Shown here piece by piece: positions 53,168 through 61,936 of a stretch of 64,000 bases of DNA. The first letter of the stretch is position 1. Every line of letters starts with the position of its first letter. The notes beneath the pieces were generated by a model, which was not told where the DNA came from, searched no databases, and saw only the letters and a list, made by a program, of their open reading frames with translations. The DNA is from CAVXZE01 sp963766175. GTDB lineage: Bacteria > Myxococcota_A > UBA9160 > UBA6930. The translations under genes were made by a program, and so were the position numbers. Location of the stretch: assembly GCA_963766175.1 (NCBI GenBank), contig CAVXZE010000023.1:1-64000 (forward strand). Direction: 5' to 3'.

Positions 53168-54439
53168 ATGGGCCCCCCGCACTCCCCGAAGCTGTTCTAC
53201 GGGTACGTGGTCGTCGCTGCGTGCTTCGTCATCTTGTTCCTCGTCTGGGGCATGGTTCTCAACACCTTCCCGATCTTCCTCAAGCCCATCGCCGAGGACA
53301 TGAACTGGGGACGCGGGGCGTTGGCCGTCGCGTTGCTGATGGGCTCGATCGGAACCGGCATTGCGGCGCCGGTCGCCGGAGCCATCATCGACCGCATCGG
53401 CGCCAGACCCGTGATGGTCGCCGGAGCACTCACGATCGGTCTCGGCCTCCTGGCCGGAAGTCAAATCACGCACCTCTGGCAGCTGTACCTCGTCTTCGTT
53501 GCGATCGGCTGCGGACTGATGTCCGCGTCGATCATCCCCTGCTCGCTCATCATCTCGAACTGGTTCGTGTCGCGAAGGGGCACCGCGATGAGCGGCGCAT
53601 TCGTCGGCACCAGCGCCGGCGGGATGGTCATGTCACCGGTCGCGAACTGGATCATCCTCAACTACGGCTGGAGAACGGCGTTCGCGCTGAGCGGTCTCAC
53701 GATCATCGTCGTGGTGATTCCCGTCATCCTTCTGGCGATTCGCACCCATCCATCGGACGTTGGACTCGAGCCGTACCGCGATGCCGGCGCCGACTCCTCG
53801 GAGGCCCAAGAAAACTGGGGCGTCGGCGTGAAGGAGGCGCTTTCACTGCGGTCGTTCTGGCAGATCGCCGCCGTCATGCTCATCATGGGTCTGGTGGCGG
53901 GCGGACTGGGCAACCACTGCGTGGCCTACTTGACCGATCTGGAACATTCGCCGGATAGGGCAGCCTTCGCATGGAGCATGGTGATGGGGGTGATGATCCT
54001 GGGCAAGCTCTCGATCGGGCCATTTGCCGACCGATGGAACGCCAGGAATGCCATGGCGGGAGCCTGTGTGCTGTTTGCGATCTCGATCGCGATCGTGACG
54101 TTCGCGCAGCCCTACTGGATCGTCCTGGTGTTCGCAGCGATATACGGATTCGCCTGCGGGGCGCCCCTGGTCCTCAACCCTCTGCTCACCAGCGAATACC
54201 TGGGCATGAAGCACTTCGGCGCGCTCTACGGCGTTCTCAACATCATGGCAACGGTGGGCGGCGCCATCGGACCCGTGGGCGCGGGGATCTACTTCGACCG
54301 TACGGGGAGCTATCTGCCGGTCTTCTACCTCTTCGTCGCCATGATGCTGGTTGCGGCGGTAGTCGCGATTTCCATGCACCCCGAGGGCCCACGTGCCGGT
54401 ACGAACCACCCAAATCGGCTTCCAGAACACCTGAGCTGA
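53168..54439 (+). CDS. MFS transporter (oxalate/monocarboxylate type)
   Basis: A 423-residue major facilitator with 12 predicted helices. The start KLFYGYVVVAACFVILFLVW is typical of the oxalate:formate/monocarboxylate branch. The loop 2-3 motif is GAIIDRIGARPVMVAGAL, and the segment LIISNWFVSRRGTAMSGAFV resembles the family pattern after helix 4. The second half has GPFADRWNARNAMAGACVLF. AGAGGAG lies eight bases before the ATG. A small organic acid is a likely substrate. It is co-directional with the ferredoxin-nitroreductase gene. Confidence 0.9.
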   Translation: MGPPHSPKLFYGYVVVAACFVILFLVWGMVLNTFPIFLKPIAEDMNWGRGALAVALLMGSIGTGIAAPVAGAIIDRIGARPVMVAGALTIGLGLLAGSQITHLWQLYLVFVAIGCGLMSASIIPCSLIISNWFVSRRGTAMSGAFVGTSAGGMVMSPVANWIILNYGWRTAFALSGLTIIVVVIPVILLAIRTHPSDVGLEPYRDAGADSSEAQENWGVGVKEALSLRSFWQIAAVMLIMGLVAGGLGNHCVAYLTDLEHSPDRAAFAWSMVMGVMILGKLSIGPFADRWNARNAMAGACVLFAISIAIVTFAQPYWIVLVFAAIYGFACGAPLVLNPLLTSEYLGMKHFGALYGVLNIMATVGGAIGPVGAGIYFDRTGSYLPVFYLFVAMMLVAAVVAISMHPEGPRAGTNHPNRLPEHLS

Positions 54440-54592
54440 GCGAGTTTCTTCATTCCGCGCTTTCTGAACGCACCTTCGGAGAGCAATCGGGTCCGGGATC
54501 GGCATCCGCTGGCGTCTCTGCTCTCCCGGCTTGGATTCTCCATCAAATGTGACAAAATGAGGTCGGAAATCGATCCTCGAAAGGAGCATCTC

Positions 54593-55582
54593 ATGGATCC
54601 GGATCAGCTAAACGAGATCGTGCGGCCCAAGGACGTCCATATGGGCGTCATGGAAGTGGATGAGGAGAAGTGCACCAGCTGCGGGCTCTGTGTGGACAAC
54701 TGTCCTTTCAAGTGTTGGACCATGGTGGAGGGCGGTTATCCAGACTTGAAGGAGGATTATGCCTGCTTCAGCTGCTCCAACTGCATGGTGGTCTGTCCGA
54801 CCGACGCGATCTCCATCGCCGAGGTCTACCACGCGACGGATGGATTCTGGAAGACGGAGCCGAATCCCCTTCCGTACAAGATGCCGCTCAAGCCAAGGGA
54901 TGCCGACGGGAATCTCGACGAGTGGAACACCGTCGAGCGCGCCGTTCTCAACAGGCGAAGCGTCCGGAACTTCGAAGACAAACCCGTACCCGATCATCTG
55001 ATCCGGCGGGTGCTCGAAGCGGGTCGGTTCGCCCCGAGTGCCGGGAACTGCCAGCCCTGGCAGTTCATCGTCATCACCGACAAGGCGCTGATCCAGCAGA
55101 TGGACGAAGCCGTCTGGACCATGTTCAACGGGATGTACAACAACTTCAAGAACGACGAGATGATTCCGCACATGGCGCCCATGGTCGAGAGCTCCCCCAA
55201 TTTGTTCGACCCGCGGCTGGCTCTGGGCGGAATGGGCTCGATCGCCCAGAAGAATCTGCCCGCTTCGCTCAACGCGCCCTGCGTGATCCTGCTCTGCGCA
55301 GATAAGCGCGCCATCAGTGGTCAACATCTGAACATTGGGATCTGCGGCCAGAACATGAACCTGGTGGCCAATTCTCTCGGCATCAAGGCCTGCTGGGTCG
55401 GATTCCTGGTACCCGGGGTTCCGGTCATCGCGGACAAGATCAACCTGTTGCCGAATTTCGAGGTCATCACGACGATGGTGCTGGGCTGGCCTGCCTTCAA
55501 GCAAGAGGGAATGGTGGCTCGCGAGTTCCGGCCCGTGACGTGGCTTCGCGAGGGCTCGGAGAAGCCGGAGATCGAGGTCTAG
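54593..55582 (+). CDS. Nitroreductase with N-terminal 2x[4Fe-4S] ferredoxin domain
   Basis: A 329-residue fusion. Residues about 20-75 hold two clusters: CTSCGLCVDNCPFKCW and CFSCSNCMVVCP. Residues about 105-329 form a nitroreductase FMN domain with LNRRSVRNFEDKPVPDHLIR and RFAPSAGNCQPWQFIVITDK. The ATG at 54593 has AAAGGAG six bases upstream; an ATG 36 bases earlier is less likely. Ferredoxin-nitroreductases reduce aromatic or enone substrates with electrons from ferredoxin instead of NAD(P)H. It follows the MFS gene by 154 bp and may reduce an imported compound. Confidence 0.9.
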   Translation: MDPDQLNEIVRPKDVHMGVMEVDEEKCTSCGLCVDNCPFKCWTMVEGGYPDLKEDYACFSCSNCMVVCPTDAISIAEVYHATDGFWKTEPNPLPYKMPLKPRDADGNLDEWNTVERAVLNRRSVRNFEDKPVPDHLIRRVLEAGRFAPSAGNCQPWQFIVITDKALIQQMDEAVWTMFNGMYNNFKNDEMIPHMAPMVESSPNLFDPRLALGGMGSIAQKNLPASLNAPCVILLCADKRAISGQHLNIGICGQNMNLVANSLGIKACWVGFLVPGVPVIADKINLLPNFEVITTMVLGWPAFKQEGMVAREFRPVTWLREGSEKPEIEV

Positions 55583-55636
55583 CTCTCCCCGCATCCGTTA
55601 GTGAGCACGGTCTTGGAGCCCCGGAGCCCACCCCTG

Positions 55637-55671
55637 CCCGCCTCGCCGCATCTCGGCGGGTGCCGGGCGGG
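55637..55671. terminator. Strong GC hairpin between nitroreductase and CoA-disulfide reductase genes
   Basis: CCCGCC (55637-55642) pairs with GGCGGG (55666-55671), around an inner CGCCG/CGGCG stem (55644-55648, 55654-55658). The stacked hairpin is strong but lacks a U tract. It lies 55 bp after the nitroreductase stop and 113 bp before the next start, so it could end or separate the transcripts. Confidence 0.4.
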
Positions 55672-55783
55672 GAGGACGGGTGGATTGTGCGCTCATGAAT
55701 CCCCCGACCCGGGGCGCGCTCGGGTTTGCGTCGTCAACCCGGGCCGACGAGTCGCAGGCGTTCCGTGAACGGGAGGAATGATG

Positions 55784-57475
55784 ATGAGCAATGATGGAAA
55801 ACGCATTTTGATCGTCGGCGGTGTCGCGGGCGGCGCCTCCTGCGCAGCGCGAGCGCGGCGGCTCTGCGAGCGATGCGAGATCGTGATCTTCGAGCGCGGG
55901 CCCTACGTCTCCTTTGCGAACTGCGGGCTTCCCTACTACGTGGGAGACGTGATCGAGGAAGAGGAGAAGCTCCTCCTGGCAAGCCCGGAGCGTTTTCGGG
56001 ACCGCTTCGACATCCAGGTCCACACGGAGACCGAGGTGCTGCGCATCGACCGGGGGGCCCGGGAGGTCGAGGTGCGCGACCTGCGCTCCGGAGAGACCCG
56101 GCGCGAAGGCTACGACGCCCTGGTCCTCTCGCCGGGCGCCGAGGCTCTGCGCCCTACCCTCCCCGGCATCGACCTGCCGGGAATCTTCGTCCTGCGCACG
56201 ATTCCCGACAGCCGTCGGATCCGGCAAGCGGTGGGCGGCGCCACGCGCGCGGTCGTGGTGGGCGGGGGATTCATCGGGCTCGAGATGGTGGAGAACCTGG
56301 TGCGGCGCGGCCTCGAGGTGACCGTGGTCGAGCTCGCCGATCAGCTGATGCCGCCGCTCGATCCCGAGATGGCCTCCGCAGTGGCCACCCGGTTGCGGGA
56401 CAACGGCGTCGCTCTGCTTCTCGAGCAGGCCGTGGAGGCTTTCGAGGAGCGGCCCGGAGGGGGCCTCCGCGTGCGCACCTCTTCGGGCGAGGAACTCGAG
56501 GCGGACATCGCGATCCTCGGCATCGGTGTAAGGCCTCTCAGCGGGTTGGCCCAGGAGGCTGGGCTGGAGCTCGGCACCCGCGGCGGCATTCGCGTCGACG
56601 AGAGCATGCGCACCAGCGATCCGGACATCTGGGCGGTGGGCGACGCCGTGGAGGTACGCAACGTGGTGACGGGTGCCCTGGGGCTCGTCCCACTGGCCGG
56701 CCCCGCCAACCGCCAGGGCCGCATCGCCGCAGCAGCAATCCTGGGCCGCGGAGGCGAAGAAGCGCCTCCCTCCCAGCGCAGTTCCGCCCGCTTCCGCGGC
56801 GTACAGGCCACGTCCATCTGCGGTGTCTTCGGTCTGACCGTCGCCATCACGGGTGCCAGTGAGAAAGCCCTGGAGCGTTCCGGGATCGGACACTACGCCA
56901 AGATCTACCTGCACCCGGGCAATCACGTCGACTACTACCCCGGAGCCCAGCCCATCCACATCAAGCTGCTCTTCTCCAGTGAGGACGGACGCATCCTCGG
57001 CGCCCAGGCCGTGGGCGAGGAGGGGGTCGCGCGGCGAATCGACGTGATCGCCATGGCCCTCCAGCTGGGTGGCACGGTCTTCGATCTCGAGGAGGCGGAG
57101 CTCTGCTACGCGCCGCAGTTCGGCGCGGCCAAGGACCCGATCAACCTGGCCGGGATGATCGCGGCCAACCACTTGCGCGGCGACCTTCCCCTGGTCGATT
57201 GGAGCGAGTTTGGCCATGGCGACGCCGAGATCGTGGACGTGCGCAGCCGTGACGAGTTCGAGGAGGGCCACCTCCCCGACACCCGCAACCTTCCCCTCGA
57301 GGAGCTGCGCGGCCGCCTCGACGAACTCCCCGTCGACCGCGAGATCCATCTCGTCTGTGGCGTGGGCCAGCGCGCCTACTACGCCACCCGCGCGCTTCTA
57401 CAGCGGGGCTTCGACGTGCGGAATCTCTCCGGAGGCATCAAGACCTACCAGGCGTTCAAAGACGCCGGCAGCTGA
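55784..57475 (+). CDS. CoA-disulfide-reductase-like FAD oxidoreductase with rhodanese domain
   Basis: A 563-residue fusion of the CoADR-RHD type. The FAD site is ILIVGGVAGGASCAARARRL (about 8-27), the redox-active single Cys is in VSFANCGLPYYVG (about 43-50), the NAD(P) site is VVVGGGFIGLEMVENLVRRG (about 162-181) and the second FAD motif is WAVGDAVEV. The C-terminal rhodanese domain carries active Cys in IHLVCGVGQRAYY. Such enzymes reduce CoA disulfides, persulfides or polysulfides. GGAGG places the start at the third of three adjacent Met codons (55784). It may protect the CoA pool of this CoA-rich metabolism. Confidence 0.92.
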   Translation: MSNDGKRILIVGGVAGGASCAARARRLCERCEIVIFERGPYVSFANCGLPYYVGDVIEEEEKLLLASPERFRDRFDIQVHTETEVLRIDRGAREVEVRDLRSGETRREGYDALVLSPGAEALRPTLPGIDLPGIFVLRTIPDSRRIRQAVGGATRAVVVGGGFIGLEMVENLVRRGLEVTVVELADQLMPPLDPEMASAVATRLRDNGVALLLEQAVEAFEERPGGGLRVRTSSGEELEADIAILGIGVRPLSGLAQEAGLELGTRGGIRVDESMRTSDPDIWAVGDAVEVRNVVTGALGLVPLAGPANRQGRIAAAAILGRGGEEAPPSQRSSARFRGVQATSICGVFGLTVAITGASEKALERSGIGHYAKIYLHPGNHVDYYPGAQPIHIKLLFSSEDGRILGAQAVGEEGVARRIDVIAMALQLGGTVFDLEEAELCYAPQFGAAKDPINLAGMIAANHLRGDLPLVDWSEFGHGDAEIVDVRSRDEFEEGHLPDTRNLPLEELRGRLDELPVDREIHLVCGVGQRAYYATRALLQRGFDVRNLSGGIKTYQAFKDAGS

Positions 57476-57504
57476 GCGCCTCGCTCACGGAAGACTGTCC
57501 TCGT

Positions 57505-58692
57505 TCAGACCGGTTGCTGGACTTCGAAGATCGATCGAGCCCGCTCGCGCAGATCCGGGTCGCTGAGGAAGTCGAGGGCCGTCATGGCCAGCGCCTTGGC
57601 ACCGTCGAGCGCCGCGGCGTCACCCATCTCGGAGTTCGCCCACTTCGCGAACTCGGCGTTGTGGATCGTCACGTCGGGGGGCGAGGCGGCGAGCATTGGG
57701 TGGATCGAGGGCACCCGGTAGCTGACGTTTCCCATGTCGCTGCTACCCCGGATGCTCGCGGGCAGCTTCTCCCAGGGGAAGAACTCGCGGCCGAGGGTTT
57801 CCGCATTGCTGCGGAAGGCGTCGGCGAGGGGCTCGTTGAGGAGGATGTCGCGATAGTCGGCAACACCCCAGAGCGCCTCGAGCTCGCAGCCGGTGGCCTC
57901 GGCGCCGGCCCGGAAGCACGCCTCGACGCGGCGCTTCAGCGGCTCGAGCGCCTCGAAGTTGGCGGCGCGCGCGTAGAAATGGCCCGCCGTGCGCTCGGGC
58001 ACGATGTTCGGTGCCTGCCCGCCATCGGTGATGATGCCGTGGATTCGTTCGTCTCCGCCGATGTGTTGTCGAAGCGCCGCGACCCCCTGGTAGGCGATCA
58101 CCATGGCGTCGAGCGCATTGACGCCCTGCTGGGGCATCGCCGCTGCGTGGGCGGCCCGGCCGTGGTAGACGATCTCGAGCTCCGCCATGGCAATACAGGG
58201 CATGGTCACCATGTTCAGGCTGGAGGGGTGCATCATCAGCGCCGCATCGACGCCCTCGAACGCACCCTCGCGCGCCATCAGCTCCTTGCCGCAGCCGCGC
58301 TCCTCCGCCGGCGTTCCGAGCAGGCGGACGCGTCCGGGGAGCCAGTCGCCGAGGCCCGCCAGAGCGAGACCCGCGCCCGCACCGGAGACGGCGATCAGGT
58401 TGTGCCCGCAGGCGTGGCCGATCTCGGGTAGCGCGTCGTACTCGGCGAGCAACGCCACGCAGGGCCCGCCCTCGGGCCCGAACTCGGCGGAGAAGGCCGT
58501 CTCGAGGCCGTACGCGCCCTCGCTGACCTCGAGCCCCGCCTCGCGCAGCAGCCCCACGAGGAGCGCCGCTGATCCGTGCTCCTGGAAGGCGAGTTCGGGC
58601 TTCGCGTGGATCGCCCGCGCGACGCCCAGGAGCTCGTCGCGCATCGCGTCGATGGCGGCGCAGATCTCTTCCTTGAGGTGCTTGACGTCCAT
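57505..58692 (-). CDS. M20-family amidohydrolase/peptidase (AbgB/aminoacylase-like)
   Basis: A 395-residue M20D metallohydrolase. The metal and catalytic motifs are LLAEYDALPEIGHACGHNL (about 81-99) and GTPAEERGCGKELMAR (about 126-141), and the dimerisation domain has GRAAHAAAMPQQGVNALDAM. The late His is in YRVPSIHPMLAAS. Family members cleave N-acyl or p-aminobenzoyl-glutamate amides. The sequence is closest in style to AbgB-like enzymes. It is convergent with the CoADR gene (29-bp gap) and divergent from nhaA. Confidence 0.9.
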   Translation of the reverse strand: MDVKHLKEEICAAIDAMRDELLGVARAIHAKPELAFQEHGSAALLVGLLREAGLEVSEGAYGLETAFSAEFGPEGGPCVALLAEYDALPEIGHACGHNLIAVSGAGAGLALAGLGDWLPGRVRLLGTPAEERGCGKELMAREGAFEGVDAALMMHPSSLNMVTMPCIAMAELEIVYHGRAAHAAAMPQQGVNALDAMVIAYQGVAALRQHIGGDERIHGIITDGGQAPNIVPERTAGHFYARAANFEALEPLKRRVEACFRAGAEATGCELEALWGVADYRDILLNEPLADAFRSNAETLGREFFPWEKLPASIRGSSDMGNVSYRVPSIHPMLAASPPDVTIHNAEFAKWANSEMGDAAALDGAKALAMTALDFLSDPDLRERARSIFEVQQPV

Positions 58693-58820
58693 TCGCGCAG
58701 TGTACCCGATCGCCGCCGCGCCGGTCTCATCTCCTGAGAACCGATCGCTCTATACGAAGCCGCTTCCATGGCGCGGCGCGAAAGGCGTTAGAATCTGCGC
58801 AAGCCGATCCAGGAGAGGTC

Positions 58821-60158
58821 ATGGGGGACGAGGAGGCGCGAATTCCGGCAGATCTGCCTCAGGAGCGCATCCACCGGCTGGTCGGACCACTCCTGCGCTT
58901 CATGCACGTGGAGGCGGCGGGAGGCATCGTTCTGCTCGCCGCAACCTTGGCCGCCCTCGCGCTCGCCAACTCGCCGCTCTCCGAGGATTTCCTCGGGCTC
59001 TGGACGACGAAAGTCGGCTTCTCATGGGGCGAGTTCGAGATGCGGTACTCGCTCAAGCATTGGATCAACGACGGCTTGATGGGGATCTTCTTCTTCGTCG
59101 TCGGGCTCGAGGTGAAGCGCGAACTCGTCCTCGGCGAGCTTCGCGACCCGCGTCGCGCCGCGCTCCCGTTTGCCGCCGCACTGGGTGGGATGATCGCCCC
59201 GGCCGCCCTTTACCTCGCGCTGATGTCGGGGACGGCCGAGGCGCGCGGCTGGGGCATTCCGATGGCGACGGACATCGCGTTCGCCGTGGGCTGCCTGGCG
59301 ATCGTCGGAACGCGGGTTCCACCGAGCCTGCGCATCGTGCTGCTGTCGCTCGCGATCGTGGACGACATCGGCGCCATCCTGGTGATCGCAGTCGGTTACA
59401 CGACCGAGCTCGACCTCGGGATGCTCGCGCTCAGCGGCGCGGGCATCGGAGCCGTCGTGCTCGTCGGCAAGCTGGGCGTACGCAGCGCGGTCCCGTACAT
59501 CGTCCTCGGTGCCGTCGTCTGGTTCGGGTTTCACGAGTCCGGCGTTCACGCCACCATCGCGGGTGTGATCCTGGGTCTGATGACCCCCGCCCGCAGCTGG
59601 GTGAGCGACAACCTGCTCGCTGGGATCGTGCGTCAGGCCGAGGCCCTCCTGACCGGAAGCTGGGGCGACGCTTCGACCCGTTACTCCGAGCTGCGGCGCG
59701 TCCAACGCGCCGCGCGCGAGGCGCTCTCGCCACTCGAGCGGCTGGTGGGCACCCTCCATCCCTGGGTGAGCTTCGCGATCATGCCGATCTTCGCCTTCGC
59801 GAATGCGGGCGTCCCGATCCAGGCGGGCGCTCTCGGCGAGCCGGTGGCACTCGCCGTCGTCGTGGGCCTGGTGGTGGGAAAGCCCCTTGGCGTCGTCCTG
59901 CTCTCCTGGGTGGCAGTGCGCCTTGGAATCGCCAGTCTGCCCAGCGGCGTGGGTTGGACCGGCGTCGTGGCGGTCGGCGCCCTGGCCGGAATCGGCTTTA
60001 CCATGTCGATCTTCATCGCCGGCCTCGCGCTCAGCGGGGCGACGCTCGACGCAGCCAAGATCGGGATCCTCGCCGGGTCGGTCGTCTCCGGTGTACTCGG
60101 CGTCGGACTCCTGCTCGCCCTCCTGCCGAAGCCCGCAAAGCTCTCGCAAACACGCTGA
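58821..60158 (+). CDS. nhaA: Na+/H+ antiporter NhaA
   Basis: A 445-residue NhaA. The ion-binding di-aspartate is in VLLSLAIVDDIGAILVIAVG (helix 5), and GIPMATDIAFAVGCLAIVGT forms the conserved helix 4. Early helices carry AAGGIVLLAATLAALALANS and LMGIFFFVVGLEVKRELVLG. It exchanges Na+ for H+ to hold cytoplasmic pH and sodium. It has 12 predicted helices, and the linker after helix 8 is longer than in E. coli. AGGAGAGG precedes the ATG at 58821. It has its own promoter region opposite the M20 gene. Confidence 0.95.
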   Translation: MGDEEARIPADLPQERIHRLVGPLLRFMHVEAAGGIVLLAATLAALALANSPLSEDFLGLWTTKVGFSWGEFEMRYSLKHWINDGLMGIFFFVVGLEVKRELVLGELRDPRRAALPFAAALGGMIAPAALYLALMSGTAEARGWGIPMATDIAFAVGCLAIVGTRVPPSLRIVLLSLAIVDDIGAILVIAVGYTTELDLGMLALSGAGIGAVVLVGKLGVRSAVPYIVLGAVVWFGFHESGVHATIAGVILGLMTPARSWVSDNLLAGIVRQAEALLTGSWGDASTRYSELRRVQRAAREALSPLERLVGTLHPWVSFAIMPIFAFANAGVPIQAGALGEPVALAVVVGLVVGKPLGVVLLSWVAVRLGIASLPSGVGWTGVVAVGALAGIGFTMSIFIAGLALSGATLDAAKIGILAGSVVSGVLGVGLLLALLPKPAKLSQTR

Positions 60159-60181
60159 AGCCCAGACGATCTGGGGCGCTT

Positions 60182-60529
60182 CTAGCCCCCGGCCCGGTGG
60201 GGTTTCCCGCCCCGAGCGAGGCAGTCGGGCCGACGCATGAACTGCATTGCCCCATCGATTTCACACTTGACGAACTCGTCTGCCACTTCACCGGACGTGA
60301 GGGAGCGCGTCTTCTTCCACCAGTCACCCACCGAAGGCCGATCCGCGTGACTTTTTTCCGGAGCAGCTTGGGGCTGCTCTGGCGCCACGGACTTCTTCTT
60401 CTTCTGCTGCTGCTTGTCCGCGAAACCCGGTTTGTCCATGAGATCCTGCGCCGAGTCGAGCTCCTCCAGGACGAAGCATCCGAGCCCAAGGATCGTCGTC
60501 AGTGCGAGTACGACCAGTCGCAGACCCAT
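60182..60529 (-). CDS. Small exported or lipoprotein-like hypothetical protein
   Basis: A 115-residue protein with an N-terminal hydrophobic segment (LRLVVLALTTILGLGCFVLE). The Cys after GLG could be a lipidated residue, though the box is not canonical. The middle is Lys/Gln-rich (KQQQKKKKS), and the C-terminal half has DWWKKTRSLTSGEVADEFVK, CEIDGAMQFMRRPDCLARGG with two Cys that could pair. No family is recognised. It converges on nhaA with a 23-bp gap and lies upstream of nothing obvious. Confidence 0.65.
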   Translation of the reverse strand: MGLRLVVLALTTILGLGCFVLEELDSAQDLMDKPGFADKQQQKKKKSVAPEQPQAAPEKSHADRPSVGDWWKKTRSLTSGEVADEFVKCEIDGAMQFMRRPDCLARGGKPHRAGG

Positions 60530-60589
60530 GAAGGACTTATCGGCAGTGCAGGAAATCGGCTGTAGCCCGCGCCGGAGTCTCCGGAGTAC

Positions 60590-61396
60590 CTACTTTCTCC
60601 GCCGTCCCAGCTCCAGCGGCGCCTTGGCCCGCTTCCGGAACTTCTGCTCCCACCAGTTCTGGTAGAGATCCACGCTGAACATGAGCATCAGGGTGAAGAT
60701 CACGATCCACTGGGGAATGTGTGGGAACTCGCTGGCGTTCACCGAGACCCCCGCTTCGCGCCCGCCCTCCAGGAAGAGGACGAAACCGATCAGGAGGAGC
60801 ACGAAAAGGCCCAGGATCTCGAAGTCCGGGTTCTCCCTCAGGAACCGGGCCAGGGGTCTGGCGAAGATCAACATCAGAGCCACCGAGGTGACCACAGAGC
60901 CCACCATGACGGCAAAGACGTCCGTCATTCCCACCACGGTGAGAATGGAGTCGATGCTGAAGAGGAGGTTCATTCCCACGATGACTGCCACCACCTCGGC
61001 AAATTTCTCCGTGGCCTGAACTTCTTCACCCACTCCCTTGGCCTTCACCCTCAGCTCCTTGACTCCTTTCCAGATGAGGATCAGCCCACCGACTCCCAGG
61101 ACCAGGGCCTTCACTGTGATGCCGGCTTTGATGTGCAGGCCGAAGACCGAGGTGTCTACCACGAGAAACACGTTGGTGGCGAATCTGAGCAGCCAGCTCA
61201 CCAGCCCAAGCAGGATGATCCGGAAGACCATGGCCAGCAGCAGCCCCGCCTGGACGGCCAGCCCCTGCTTCCGGGGCGGGAGCTTGTTCGCCAGAATGGT
61301 GATGATGATGAGGTTGTCTGCCCCCAGGGCGACCTGGATGAGCGTGACGGAGAAAAGAGCAGCCCAGAATGCCGGATCGATGAAGAGCTCGAGCAT
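60590..61396 (-). CDS. TerC-family integral membrane protein
   Basis: A 268-residue membrane protein with seven to eight helices. The TerC marks are VALGADNLIIITILANKLPP (about 22-41), with the acidic residue in the membrane, and AVIVGMNLLFSIDSILTVVG (about 139-158), plus a conserved Asp. TerC-like proteins are tied to metal export, especially manganese, and to tellurite resistance in some loci. A cytosolic loop (about 110-135) is charged. A tail of basic residues ends the protein. The neighbouring genes give no metal context. Confidence 0.9.
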   Translation of the reverse strand: MLELFIDPAFWAALFSVTLIQVALGADNLIIITILANKLPPRKQGLAVQAGLLLAMVFRIILLGLVSWLLRFATNVFLVVDTSVFGLHIKAGITVKALVLGVGGLILIWKGVKELRVKAKGVGEEVQATEKFAEVVAVIVGMNLLFSIDSILTVVGMTDVFAVMVGSVVTSVALMLIFARPLARFLRENPDFEILGLFVLLLIGFVLFLEGGREAGVSVNASEFPHIPQWIVIFTLMLMFSVDLYQNWWEQKFRKRAKAPLELGRRRK

Positions 61397-61600
61397 CGCG
61401 TGGTCCTTCGGTGGCGTCTTTTTCGCAATCGAACTTTCGCCCGAAGCAGGGTCGACGGAGGCGAGAGGATACCGCCATTCCCAAAGCTGCCACCTGCCTG
61501 GCAGGCTCGCGGCAGCAGGCGTACGAATGCTAGGCTCGACTCCGGCTTGGTAGCCGGCATCAGAATGCCACCGGGTTGAGTGATTGGAGCCTTCCTTTCA

Positions 61601-61870
61601 ATGTCCGTTTCAAAGGCCGTAGTCGTTGTCGTCTGGCTTCTCCTCTTCAGCTGCTTCTTTGTCGCCACCAGCTCCACGGTTTCCACTGTGGGCCGTCTTG
61701 GCTTCTGGCTGATGGCCATCATCCACGTGGTCGAATATGCCGTCTCTCTCCCGAGATTCCGCAATGCCCCAGGATCGTCTGTCGGCCATCTACTTCGCAC
61801 ACTGCTCTTTGGCTTTCTTCACATTCGCGAGGTGCCTGCGCTCGACACCAAGGGCGCACCCGATTCCTGA
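61601..61870 (+). CDS. Small membrane protein (DUF1145-like)
   Basis: An 89-residue protein with two hydrophobic helices: KAVVVVVWLLLFSCFFV and GRLGFWLMAIIHVVEYAV. The segment RNAPGSSVGHLLRTLLFGFL then HIREVP resembles the small DUF1145-type membrane proteins, but that match is by eye. ATG at 61601 was chosen over GTG at 61580; neither has a clear ribosome-binding site. It is divergent from terC and converges on the GST-like gene. Confidence 0.65.
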   Translation: MSVSKAVVVVVWLLLFSCFFVATSSTVSTVGRLGFWLMAIIHVVEYAVSLPRFRNAPGSSVGHLLRTLLFGFLHIREVPALDTKGAPDS

Positions 61871-61936
61871 GCACCCAGCTCGCGAAGCCGCCCGCGCTGC
61901 CCTCTCTCCCGCAAGTGCTCGACTGCGCTGGAGTGC

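Noticed and set aside
58187..60565. Plus-strand open frame of about 790 codons across M20, nhaA and the small protein
   Set aside because: It crosses genes on both strands in a non-coding frame, with Arg/Pro/Ala-rich translation.
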